From assembly GCA_900540365.1 (NCBI GenBank), contig UQFN01000010.1, forward strand, positions 1 through 59,221: 59,221 nt of DNA. The letters are read 5' to 3'. Of this stretch, positions 35,398 to 43,074 are shown one piece after another. Every line of letters starts with the position of its first letter. Positions within the stretch are counted from its first letter, which is position 1. The notes beneath the pieces were generated by a model, which saw only the letters and a list, made by a program, of their open reading frames with translations, made no database searches and was not told where the DNA came from. The position numbers and the translations under genes are program-made. The stretch comes from an uncultured Mollicutes bacterium (GTDB taxonomy: Bacteria; Bacillota_I; Bacilli_A; RFN20; CAG-826).

Positions 35398-36279
35398 TCA
35401 AACAGCAAATGTTTGTTTTCTAAATTCTACAGGACTCATATTATTAAGTCCAGTTTTAATTCGAACGTTATTATAGAAATAAATATAATCACTAATTTTT
35501 AACATTAAATCATATAACGATGTAAATTCTTTTTCGTGCCCATAAAACATTTCATTTTTAAGTGTTCCAAAGAATCCTTCTATATTCCCATTGTCGTTAC
35601 AGTTTCCTTTTCTTGACATACTTTGCTTAACACCTTTATTTAATAACTTTCGTTGGTAATCTGGTGATTGATACTGCCAACCCTGGTCAGAGTGCAATAA
35701 TAATTCTTCGCTATTATCAACCTTTGAAAAAGCTTCATCAACCATCTTCAAAACTAAATCCATACTTGGAGATAATCCAATTGTAAAAGCAACAATTTCA
35801 TCGTTGTATAAATCCATAGTTGGGCTTAAATAAACCTTACCAGCATTAATTTTAAATTCTGTTATGTCGGTCGCCCACTTGGTGTTAGGCTTATCAGCTT
35901 TAAAATTTCTATTCAAAATATTATCAGCTACTTTTCCAATATTGCCTTTATAAGAACTAAATTTTTTTTTCTTAATTTTTGGATGTATGTTAATAATATT
36001 CATTAATTTTAAAACTTTTTTATGATTAATATTTTTACCTCTATTTTTAAGAATTCCTGTTATTCTCCTATATCCATAGCACTCTCTATTTGTATAGAAA
36101 ATATCTTGAATTTCATCGATTAAATCTTTATTTTTTTCTATATAGTTTGGCTTATTGACATAGTAATAGTACATGGTTTTTGAAACACCAGGTACCTCGA
36201 AGAGGACTTTTAATGGAAAGCGATCTTTGAGTTCATAAATAGCTTGTACTTTAAACGCTATTATAAGTCCTTCTTCATT
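35398..36279 (-). CDS. IS3-family transposase OrfB (integrase domain)
   Basis: The DDE core is complete: ATDITEF (first Asp), LLHSDQGWQY (second Asp), GNIEGFFGTLKNE (Glu). HTH_21-like CYGYRRIT precedes it. No proper start exists: the frame is entered from orfA by a -1 shift on six A residues (36283-36278), after which it reads NEEGLIIAFKVQAIYELKDR. The first ATG (36174) lies inside the domain. This is the usual IS3 OrfAB arrangement. The stop is TGA. Confidence 0.9.
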   Translation of the reverse strand, partial: NEEGLIIAFKVQAIYELKDRFPLKVLFEVPGVSKTMYYYYVNKPNYIEKNKDLIDEIQDIFYTNRECYGYRRITGILKNRGKNINHKKVLKLMNIINIHPKIKKKKFSSYKGNIGKVADNILNRNFKADKPNTKWATDITEFKINAGKVYLSPTMDLYNDEIVAFTIGLSPSMDLVLKMVDEAFSKVDNSEELLLHSDQGWQYQSPDYQRKLLNKGVKQSMSRKGNCNDNGNIEGFFGTLKNEMFYGHEKEFTSLYDLMLKISDYIYFYNNVRIKTGLNNMSPVEFRKQTFAV

Positions 36280-36446
36280 TTTTGACTCAAAGATCTTAAT
36301 TTTTTTAGGTATTCAACCTCTGCTTTTAATCTTAAATTTTCTTCCTTTAATTGATCATAACTTTTAGAGTTATTTTCGATATTGCTAACTTTCGTTTTGC
36401 TTTCAACTAATAATTTTTTATTTCTTCCTTTTTTCATGGTAATCAT
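36261..36446 (-). CDS. IS3 OrfA, C-terminal part (after the in-frame TGA)
   Basis: Continues OrfA in the same frame behind the TGA at 36477-36479: IKRYNDNNG, then KKGRNKK and a leucine-zipper-like coiled coil (QLKEENLRLKAEVEYLKKL), the part needed to multimerise IS3 transposase. It ends at TAA 36261-36263 just after the slippery site. An ATG at 36446 could restart translation but has no Shine-Dalgarno. Confidence 0.6.
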   Translation of the reverse strand: MITMKKGRNKKLLVESKTKVSNIENNSKSYDQLKEENLRLKAEVEYLKKLRSLSQKMKKDL

Positions 36447-36476
36447 TATACCATTATTATCGTTATAACGTTTTAT

Positions 36477-36761
36477 TCAATTTCCTAACGTTCCCTTGTC
36501 AATATTATTTTTAAGAGCAATTTGATCCAACGTTGATTTTCCTTCTAGATATTCTTTTACAAGCTTCGTTTTAAATTCATTAGTAAAATTTCTATAATGC
36601 TTTTCAAACACAACTTCACCATGAAGAAGATAACGAGCCTTTATATGATATAGCTCGTTTTGACTTATTCCATATTTTCTTGCCAAATAACACAAAGGAA
36701 TGTGATATTCCAAGTGTTCAACCAAAATAATTTCCCTCTTTTTTTCTAAAGAAATCTTCAT
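36477..36761 (-). CDS. IS3 OrfA, N-terminal part with helix-turn-helix
   Basis: Starts at the ATG 36761 behind GGAGG (a TTG 15 nt upstream is less likely). Two helix-turn-helix units are visible: CYLARKYGISQNELYHIKAR and QIALKNNIDKGTLGN. The frame stops at a TGA whose position corresponds to the conserved Trp of the (R/N)WIKRY segment in IS150-type OrfA; the frame stays open and homologous afterwards. Either the element is disabled by a TGG-to-TGA change or it comes from a host that reads TGA as Trp. Confidence 0.75.
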   Translation of the reverse strand: MKISLEKKREIILVEHLEYHIPLCYLARKYGISQNELYHIKARYLLHGEVVFEKHYRNFTNEFKTKLVKEYLEGKSTLDQIALKNNIDKGTLGN

Positions 36762-36929
36762 AAAATTAACCTCCAATAATTAAGTTTTAATTTTGGGGTT
36801 CACAGGGGATTTAGGTATTTTTGAATATTATAAAGATTAAAATTTTAAAATTATCTTTAAAATTATAAATGTCATAATAACTACATATAAATTTAAAAAA
36901 ATTAATAAAATCCAATTAAAATATCTAAA

Positions 36930-37020
36930 AATTTAATTTTAATGTTAATTTTAATGTAAATTTATTAATAATATATATATTTTTAATGTTATTAATATTT
37001 TAAAATATTAATAACGAGGA
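36930..37020 (+). promoter_or_regulatory. upstream region of the GH3 gene with a 28-bp palindrome
   Basis: GTTATTAATATTTT (36988-37001) and AAAATATTAATAAC (37002-37015) form a gapless palindrome directly before the Shine-Dalgarno GAGGA. TTAATGTTAA at 36939-36948 and TTAATGTTAT at 36983-36992 match a motif that is repeated in the upstream region at 42.85 kb. Likely operator DNA for one of the two LacI-type regulators. Confidence 0.5.
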
Positions 37021-37028
37021 TTTAACTT

Positions 37029-38984
37029 ATGGACAAATTAACTTCATTAGATAAAATTAAGCTTTTAGTGGGTAAAGATAATTGGAGTAGTAATGATTTA
37101 AATAATTATTTTACTTCTTTTAAAGTTAGTGATGCATCAATAGGATTAAGAAAAGTTTATGTAGACAATTATTTAAATATAGAAAAGGCTTATCCTGCTA
37201 TTAGTTATCCTTCTTTAGGCGTATTAAGTCAAACTTTTAATAAAAATTTAGCATATAAATTAGGAGAAGCAATAGCTAGCGATTGTAAAGAAAATGATAT
37301 TGATATCATTTTAGGACCTGGAATCAATATTAAAAGAAATCCTTTATGCGGAAGAAATTTTGAATATTTAAGTGAAGATCCTTATTTAGCTGGAATTCTT
37401 GCTAGAGAATATATTAAAGCAGTAGAAGAAAATCATATAGGAACTTGCTTAAAACATTATTTAGCTAATAATAGCGAATATTCTAGATTATGGAATTCAA
37501 GTGAAGTTGATGAAAGAACTTTAAGAGAAATTTATCTTAAACCTTTTGAAATTAGTTTAGAAGCTAATCCATTAAGTTTAATGACTTCTTATAATTTAGT
37601 TAACGGTGTTAAAATGTGTGAAAATAAACCTTTAATAGATTTATTAAGAAAAGAATTTAATTATAAAGGATTAATTTTTAGCGATTGGGATGCAGTATTT
37701 GATGCGACTAAATCAATTAATGCTGGATTAAATTTAATAATGCCTTATAGAGATAAGCATATTAAAAATTTAGAAGAATCTTTTAAAAATAAAACATTAG
37801 ATTTAAATAAGGTAGAAGAATCTTTTAATATTTTTAAAGAAGTTAATAAGAAAATTTTAGAAAATAGAAAATATAAGAATATTACTTTATCAACTAGTAA
37901 AAAAGAAGAGATTTCTTTAAAAATAGCTGAGAATGGGGCAGTTTTACTTAAAAAAAATGGGATTTTACCTTTAAATAAAAATTTAAAAATTTTAGTTAGT
38001 GGAGCTCCTATTAAACATTATTTTAATGGTGGAGGAAGTAGTGAAGTTACTTTAAGAAATGAATTTATTTCCTTAGATGAAGCATTAAATAAATTAGGAG
38101 TAGAGACAATATTTAGTGAGTCATGGTGGGAAAATCCTAATGGTACAAGTAGTATGACGGATATTAGAACTACTATGAATTTAGCTATAAATAAAGATGC
38201 GACAATTTTAGGATTAGGAAATTATAAAGCTGTTGAATGTGAAGGACATGATAGAGAAAGCATAGTTTTAAGTAAAATGCAACTTGAAGCATTTAGACTT
38301 TTAAGAAAAGTTAGTAAGAAACTAATTGTAATTATTTATGCAGGAAGCGTAGTTGATTTAAAAGAAATTAGTGAAGGTTGCGATGCTTTAATTTATGCTG
38401 GATTTGGTGGAGAATTTGTTAATGTTGCTTTAAGTAATATCTTAGTTGGCATTAAAAATCCTTGTGGAAGACTTAGCGAAACCTTCCCTTTAAATGAAAA
38501 TGATATTAATACAATTAAAACTTTTAGAAATGAAAGTTTAACTCGTTATGAAGAAGGACTTGATGTAGGATATCGATATTATTTAACAAAAAATATCGAT
38601 GTTTTATATCCTTTTGGGTATGGTTTAAGTTATGGAGAGGTAAGCTATTCAGACTTTGATATTAATTTTAAAAATAATGAATTAAAGGTGAAGTTTAATT
38701 TAACTAATTTAAGTAATTTTGAAACTAATGAAGTCATTCAAATTTATATTGAACCAATTAATTCTTATGTATATCGTCCATTAAGGGAATTAAAAGAATT
38801 TGATTCTATTAACTTAAAAGAAAACGAAACAAAACAATTGGAATTTAATTTACCGCTTGATAGATTCAGCTATTTTTCAGTTAACGAACATAAATTTAAG
38901 ATAGATAATGGTTTTTATAAAATTTTAGTTAATAAAAATGCTAAAGATGTTATCTTTGAAAAAATCGTGGAGATTAAATTATGA
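37029..38984 (+). CDS. glycoside hydrolase family 3 (beta-glucosidase/xylosidase type)
   Basis: 651 aa, no signal peptide, so cytosolic. GH3 N-domain: ILGPGINIKRNPLCGRNFEY, EDPYLAG, LKHYLANN, and the nucleophile in IFSDWDA (Asp about 219). C-domain from about 300 (NGAVLLKKNGILPL) with GHDRES, followed by a fibronectin III-like end (FTLTNLSN...VIQIYIEP). The canonical GPHGLR loop reads DASIGLRK. It removes terminal beta-linked sugars from imported oligosaccharides; the exact sugar cannot be read from sequence. It overlaps the GH2 gene by 4 nt. Confidence 0.9.
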   Translation: MDKLTSLDKIKLLVGKDNWSSNDLNNYFTSFKVSDASIGLRKVYVDNYLNIEKAYPAISYPSLGVLSQTFNKNLAYKLGEAIASDCKENDIDIILGPGINIKRNPLCGRNFEYLSEDPYLAGILAREYIKAVEENHIGTCLKHYLANNSEYSRLWNSSEVDERTLREIYLKPFEISLEANPLSLMTSYNLVNGVKMCENKPLIDLLRKEFNYKGLIFSDWDAVFDATKSINAGLNLIMPYRDKHIKNLEESFKNKTLDLNKVEESFNIFKEVNKKILENRKYKNITLSTSKKEEISLKIAENGAVLLKKNGILPLNKNLKILVSGAPIKHYFNGGGSSEVTLRNEFISLDEALNKLGVETIFSESWWENPNGTSSMTDIRTTMNLAINKDATILGLGNYKAVECEGHDRESIVLSKMQLEAFRLLRKVSKKLIVIIYAGSVVDLKEISEGCDALIYAGFGGEFVNVALSNILVGIKNPCGRLSETFPLNENDINTIKTFRNESLTRYEEGLDVGYRYYLTKNIDVLYPFGYGLSYGEVSYSDFDINFKNNELKVKFNLTNLSNFETNEVIQIYIEPINSYVYRPLRELKEFDSINLKENETKQLEFNLPLDRFSYFSVNEHKFKIDNGFYKILVNKNAKDVIFEKIVEIKL

Positions 38985-40720
38985 AAGAACTCTTAAAATA
39001 TCCTAATCCCCAATTTATTAGAGAAAATTATATTTCACTTAATGGCGAATGGGAATTTGAAATAGATAATGCACCAACTATTTTTTATTGGCAAAAAAAG
39101 TATCAATTAGAAGAACATTTATCTAGTAAAATTATTGTTCCTTTTCCTGTTGAAAGTGAACTTAGTAAAGTTAATAATAAAGATTTTAATTTAAGATTGT
39201 GGTATAAAAAGAAAATAGAATTTAAAAAAGAATGGGAAAATAAAAATATTTTACTTTGTTTTGGAGCTATAGATTATGAAGCTTATATTTATGTTAATGG
39301 AATAGAAGTTTTTAATCATGTTGGTGGATATACTCCTTTTAAAATAGATATTACAAAATATTTAAATAAATCAATAAACGATGTAACTATTAAAGTTTTA
39401 GATGATGCTAGAAAATGGAATCAACCTAGTGGTAAACAATCTAATTTATACGAAAGTTATAGTGCTTTATATACTAGAGTAAGTGGTATATGGCAAGATG
39501 TTTATTTAGAAATTTATGATACATATAAGATAGAAGATTTTACTTTTAAAACTAAAAATAATGGCGAAATAAATATCGATATTACTTTTAATAAATCTTT
39601 ATTTAAAGAAAATTTAGAAGTTTTAATTTATGATGAAAATGAAATTATTTATAAAAATAACTTAGTTTTAGAGGGTTTTTCTTTAAATTTTAATGTTTTT
39701 TTTAAAAATATTAAAATTTGGGAAATTAATAATTCTAAGTTATACAAAATAGTTTTTAAATTAAAAGATAATAAAAATATTAAAGTTTATGATGAAGTAA
39801 TTAGTTATTTTGCTTTTAGAGATATCGCTTTTAATAAAACTATATTTATGTTAAATAATAAGCCTTTATTTCAACGACTTATTTTAGATCAAGGTTATTA
39901 TAAAAAAGGAATTTATACTTATCAAAATTTTGAAGAGTTAGAACTTGATATAATAAATGTTAAAAAATTAGGATTTAATGGCGTAAGGATGCATCAAAAA
40001 GTCTTCGATCCACGATATTTATTTTTACTTGATTATCATGGTTTAATTGCTTGGGATGAATATCCTTCTTTTGGGTTAAATATATCTAATTTTGAAGCTT
40101 TAAGTTATATGCTTCCAGAATGGATAGATGTAATTAAAAGAGATAAAAATCATCCTTCAATTGTTGTATATGCTCCATTTAATGAAACAGAAACTAACGA
40201 TTATGAAACTAAAACTTATCAAGATAATAAGATACTTGAAACTGTATATAAAATAACTAAAGTAATTGATCCAACTAGATTTGTTATTGATACTAGTGGA
40301 AGTTTACATTCTTCTTTAAGAGATATTTATGATGTTCATGATTATGAACAAAATATTGAAATATTTAAAACTCATTATCTAAAAGGATATTTTGAATTAT
40401 ATCCAACTCGTCAAAATATTAATGAAGGTGAACCTTATATGGTAACAGAATATGGCGGAATATTATTTGATGAAGAAAATAATAATAAGTTAGCTTGGGG
40501 ATATGGAGAAGCTCCTAAAGATAAAGAAGAATTCTTAAATAGATTTAAAGAGTTAACTTTAACTTTATTAAAAAATCCTAATTGTAGTGGATTTTGCTAT
40601 ACACAGTTATACGATGTAGAGCAAGAAAAAAATGGATTATTAACTTATGAAAGAAAATTTAAGTTTGATCCAGATTATATTAAAAAAATTGTTTCTACTA
40701 AAGCTAAAATAGAAGAGTAG
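38981..40720 (+). CDS. glycoside hydrolase family 2
   Basis: 579 aa, no signal peptide. N-terminal sugar-binding jelly roll (NPQFIRENYISLNGEWEF, RLWYKKKIEF, VNGIEVFNHVGGYTPF), immunoglobulin-like domain, then TIM barrel with acid/base Glu in APFNETET (about 401) and nucleophile in VTEYGGI (about 489). Shorter than LacZ and nearer to uidA-like GH2 enzymes. Likely beta-galactosidase, beta-glucuronidase or beta-mannosidase on imported oligosaccharides. Same operon as the GH3 and the transporter; a second GH2 lies at 55.5 kb. Confidence 0.9.
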   Translation: MKELLKYPNPQFIRENYISLNGEWEFEIDNAPTIFYWQKKYQLEEHLSSKIIVPFPVESELSKVNNKDFNLRLWYKKKIEFKKEWENKNILLCFGAIDYEAYIYVNGIEVFNHVGGYTPFKIDITKYLNKSINDVTIKVLDDARKWNQPSGKQSNLYESYSALYTRVSGIWQDVYLEIYDTYKIEDFTFKTKNNGEINIDITFNKSLFKENLEVLIYDENEIIYKNNLVLEGFSLNFNVFFKNIKIWEINNSKLYKIVFKLKDNKNIKVYDEVISYFAFRDIAFNKTIFMLNNKPLFQRLILDQGYYKKGIYTYQNFEELELDIINVKKLGFNGVRMHQKVFDPRYLFLLDYHGLIAWDEYPSFGLNISNFEALSYMLPEWIDVIKRDKNHPSIVVYAPFNETETNDYETKTYQDNKILETVYKITKVIDPTRFVIDTSGSLHSSLRDIYDVHDYEQNIEIFKTHYLKGYFELYPTRQNINEGEPYMVTEYGGILFDEENNNKLAWGYGEAPKDKEEFLNRFKELTLTLLKNPNCSGFCYTQLYDVEQEKNGLLTYERKFKFDPDYIKKIVSTKAKIEE

Positions 40721-40722
40721 TT

Positions 40723-41736
40723 ATGCGGATCTATTATATATTTTTAATAATTAGTGCAATATTATTTGGGATACAATTTTTTGTAACTAAAAAATATACA
40801 CAATATCGAGGTGATACTTTAAAAAATACTTTATGGTTATCATTATTAGCTTATATAACGATTGCTATTTTCTTTTTTATAAAAAGTATTATTTCTAAGG
40901 GAGGAGAAGTAGTTATTAAATATACCAACTTTACTTTTTTAATGGCGTTAGGAGCAAGTATAGTTACGTTAGGTTGTATTATTATTGATTTAAAAGTATT
41001 GCTTGTAGGTAATATGAGTTTATTTTCTATATTTATGCAACTAGGAAGTATTATTTTACCTACTTTAGTAGGTTTAATATTTTTTAAAGAAGAGTTAAGT
41101 GTTTTAAGATGGATTGCTTTAATTTTAATGATATTATCACTATTTTTATCATTTAATAAAGATAAAACTAAAAGATCTAAAAAGGCAATTATTTATTATA
41201 TAGCTATATTTTTTCTTAATGGTTTAATTGGAGTATTTTTTAGTATTCATCAACATTATCCAGAATTAACAGCTAATTATAGCTTAGTTAATGGAACTTA
41301 TAATATAGATAGTGACTTATTTATGTTTTATTATGCTTTATGTATGATAAGTTTAAGTGCAGTTTTATATTTATTTATTATATTAAAAAATAGATATTTT
41401 AGTAAAAAAGAAGAAAGTATTAATAAGATAAATCTAGAAAAGGATACAAATAATGATTATCCTTTGTCAAATAATAATAAAATCATTTTAATATTAGCAA
41501 TTTTAATAATTCCAATAATTTATGGAATTTGTAACGGCTTAGGAAATTATTTTATTGTTTATTCTACTAGTCCTGGAAGATTAATGAATGCATTAACCTA
41601 TCCAATTGTAAATGGAGGGAGTATTTTAGTTTCAACTATTTTTGGAATACTTCTATTTAAAGAAAAAATTAAATGGAATAATATTGTACAAATTGTAGTG
41701 ATTTTATCTAGTTTAATAATGTTTGTTTTTGGTTAA
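40723..41736 (+). CDS. EamA/GRP-type drug-metabolite superfamily transporter
   Basis: 337 aa with ten membrane segments in two EamA-like halves (about 1-145 and 150-337) with a longer hydrophilic loop at about 222-245. This layout is shared by glucose/ribose-type permeases and other DMT carriers. As it follows the GH3 and GH2 genes, import of a released sugar is likely, but export cannot be excluded. Confidence 0.7.
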   Translation: MRIYYIFLIISAILFGIQFFVTKKYTQYRGDTLKNTLWLSLLAYITIAIFFFIKSIISKGGEVVIKYTNFTFLMALGASIVTLGCIIIDLKVLLVGNMSLFSIFMQLGSIILPTLVGLIFFKEELSVLRWIALILMILSLFLSFNKDKTKRSKKAIIYYIAIFFLNGLIGVFFSIHQHYPELTANYSLVNGTYNIDSDLFMFYYALCMISLSAVLYLFIILKNRYFSKKEESINKINLEKDTNNDYPLSNNNKIILILAILIIPIIYGICNGLGNYFIVYSTSPGRLMNALTYPIVNGGSILVSTIFGILLFKEKIKWNNIVQIVVILSSLIMFVFG

Positions 41737-41762
41737 ATTTTTAAAAAATATTTAACTTTTAC
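41732..41762 (+). terminator. weak intrinsic terminator after the transporter gene
   Basis: GTTAAAT (overlapping the stop) and ATTTAAC around an AT loop of 11 nt, then TTTT. Only AT and one GC pair per arm. Confidence 0.4.
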
Positions 41763-41803
41763 AAGGTTTTTTAAATTAATATTAGATATTTTAATTAACT
41801 TTA

Positions 41804-41832
41804 TTGCTTTTATTTAGGTGATGTTTTAATAT
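41804..41832 (+). promoter_or_regulatory. promoter of the first lacI-type gene
   Basis: -35 TTGCTT (41804-41809), 17 bp, -10 TAATAT (41827-41832). The ATG at 41840 is 7 nt behind the -10, so the message is leaderless; AGGTG at 41816 is too far upstream and lies before the -10. Confidence 0.5.
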
Positions 41833-41839
41833 TTTTTAT

Positions 41840-42832
41840 ATGAAAACTAAGACAACAGGACTTAAAAGTATTGCCTTTGAATTAGGGGTTAGTGTAAATA
41901 CGGTAAGTAGAGCCTTAAGAGATTGCGACGATATTAGTAAAGAAACAAAAGAAAAAGTTAGAAATAAAGCAATAGAACTAGGATATTTACCTAGTTTAAC
42001 ATCACAATTTATAAAAAAAGATGAAAATTATTTAGTAGCAATTATTTTAGATAATTTTAATAATGGATTTTTTGTAACTGTTGCATCAAAAATAGTTAAT
42101 ATTGCTTCAAGTAATAACTTAGATTACACCTTTATTTATAGTCAAAATAAACTAGGATTAGATGTTATAAAACAATGTATTTCTCAAAGAGTAGATGCAA
42201 TTATTAGTTTAATTGAAATTAATGAAGAAATTATTGATATATGTAAATTAAATAATATTCAAATAGTTTCCATATCAAAAAGTGTAGATTCAAATGAAAT
42301 TTGTGAAATATCGACTAATAATGAAAAAGGTGCTATATTAGCTAGCGAGTTTTTATTTAATGAAGCTAAAACAAATAAATTTCTTTATTATGGATTTGAT
42401 AATGTTATTAATAGTAAGTTAAGAGAAAATTCTTTTAAAAATAAATTAAAGGAACTAGATGAAAATAATTTAATAAAATCGTTTTATGCAAATAAAGAAG
42501 ATATTGATAATATTTTTATTTATTTAAGTGAAGGATATAAAAATATCTTTTGTTATAATGATGAACTTGCATATCACTTATTAAAATATTTACATAAAGC
42601 AGACAATAACTTTTTAGTTAATAACAAAGATTTTAATATAGTTGGATATGACGCTTTAAGTTTAAGAAATGAAGGCTTAATTGATATAAATAGCATTGAT
42701 TATGATTATGATGAAATGTGTTTAAAAGCTATTAATTATCTATTGTTAAAATTTAATAAAACCAATTTAAATTTACCAAGTAAAATAATAATCGATGTAA
42801 AACTTCATAAAGGAACATTATTTTTACATTAA
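41840..42832 (+). CDS. LacI-family transcriptional regulator
   Basis: 330 aa. N-terminal HTH (LKSIAFELGVSVNTVSRALRD, hinge region DDISKETKEKVRNKAIELGYLPS) and a periplasmic-binding-like sugar sensor domain from about 62. It lies between the GH3/GH2/transporter operon and the ABC operon and probably controls both; inverted repeats and TTAACATTAA motifs in the two upstream regions are candidate operators. Confidence 0.9.
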   Translation: MKTKTTGLKSIAFELGVSVNTVSRALRDCDDISKETKEKVRNKAIELGYLPSLTSQFIKKDENYLVAIILDNFNNGFFVTVASKIVNIASSNNLDYTFIYSQNKLGLDVIKQCISQRVDAIISLIEINEEIIDICKLNNIQIVSISKSVDSNEICEISTNNEKGAILASEFLFNEAKTNKFLYYGFDNVINSKLRENSFKNKLKELDENNLIKSFYANKEDIDNIFIYLSEGYKNIFCYNDELAYHLLKYLHKADNNFLVNNKDFNIVGYDALSLRNEGLIDINSIDYDYDEMCLKAINYLLLKFNKTNLNLPSKIIIDVKLHKGTLFLH

Positions 42833-43062
42833 TTTATTCATTATTTAACATTAATTTTAAATTAGTTTTTAAATTTAACATTAAATATTAATAAATTTTA
42901 TTTATTAATGATAATATTTTAAATTAAATATTTATATTTTTGTTAAAAAAAAGATAAAAATTGACGATGTAATCGAATTAAATTTGATTATATACTTATC
43001 ATTAATTTTAAAGCACATTATTGATTTAGAATTTTTGTATTATAAAGTTAATAAAATATAAA
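42833..43062 (+). promoter_or_regulatory. regulatory region of the ABC/GH97 operon
   Basis: Two identical TTAACATTAA boxes lie 30 bp apart at 42845-42854 and 42875-42884. Further on, TTGACG (42961), the imperfect palindrome AATCGAATTAAATTTGATT (about 42971-42989) and TATACT (42991-42996) suggest a promoter/operator; the 24-bp gap from TTGACG to TATACT is too long for one promoter, so pairing is uncertain. A second -10-like TATAAA is at 43041. AAAAGGAG precedes the first gene. Confidence 0.4.
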
Positions 43063-43074
43063 AAGGAGAAGAAG

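Larger units (their letters stand above)
35348..36825 (-). mobile_element. IS3-family (IS150-like) insertion sequence
   Basis: Terminal inverted repeats are perfect over 20 bp: left core CCCCTGTGAACCCCAAAATT (35367-35386), right core at 36789-36808. Similarity extends outward about 17-19 bp with a 2-bp length difference. Between them lie orfA and orfB in the minus direction. I could not identify a target duplication. The ends resemble the partial element at position 33-62. Confidence 0.85.

Noticed and set aside
35398..36174. OrfB as a free-standing gene starting at the ATG 36174
   Set aside because: That ATG is inside the conserved domain; the frame continues upstream to the A6 shift site, as in other IS3 elements.
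42961..42996. TTGACG and TATACT as one strong promoter
   Set aside because: The spacing is 24 bp, too long for a normal sigma-A promoter.
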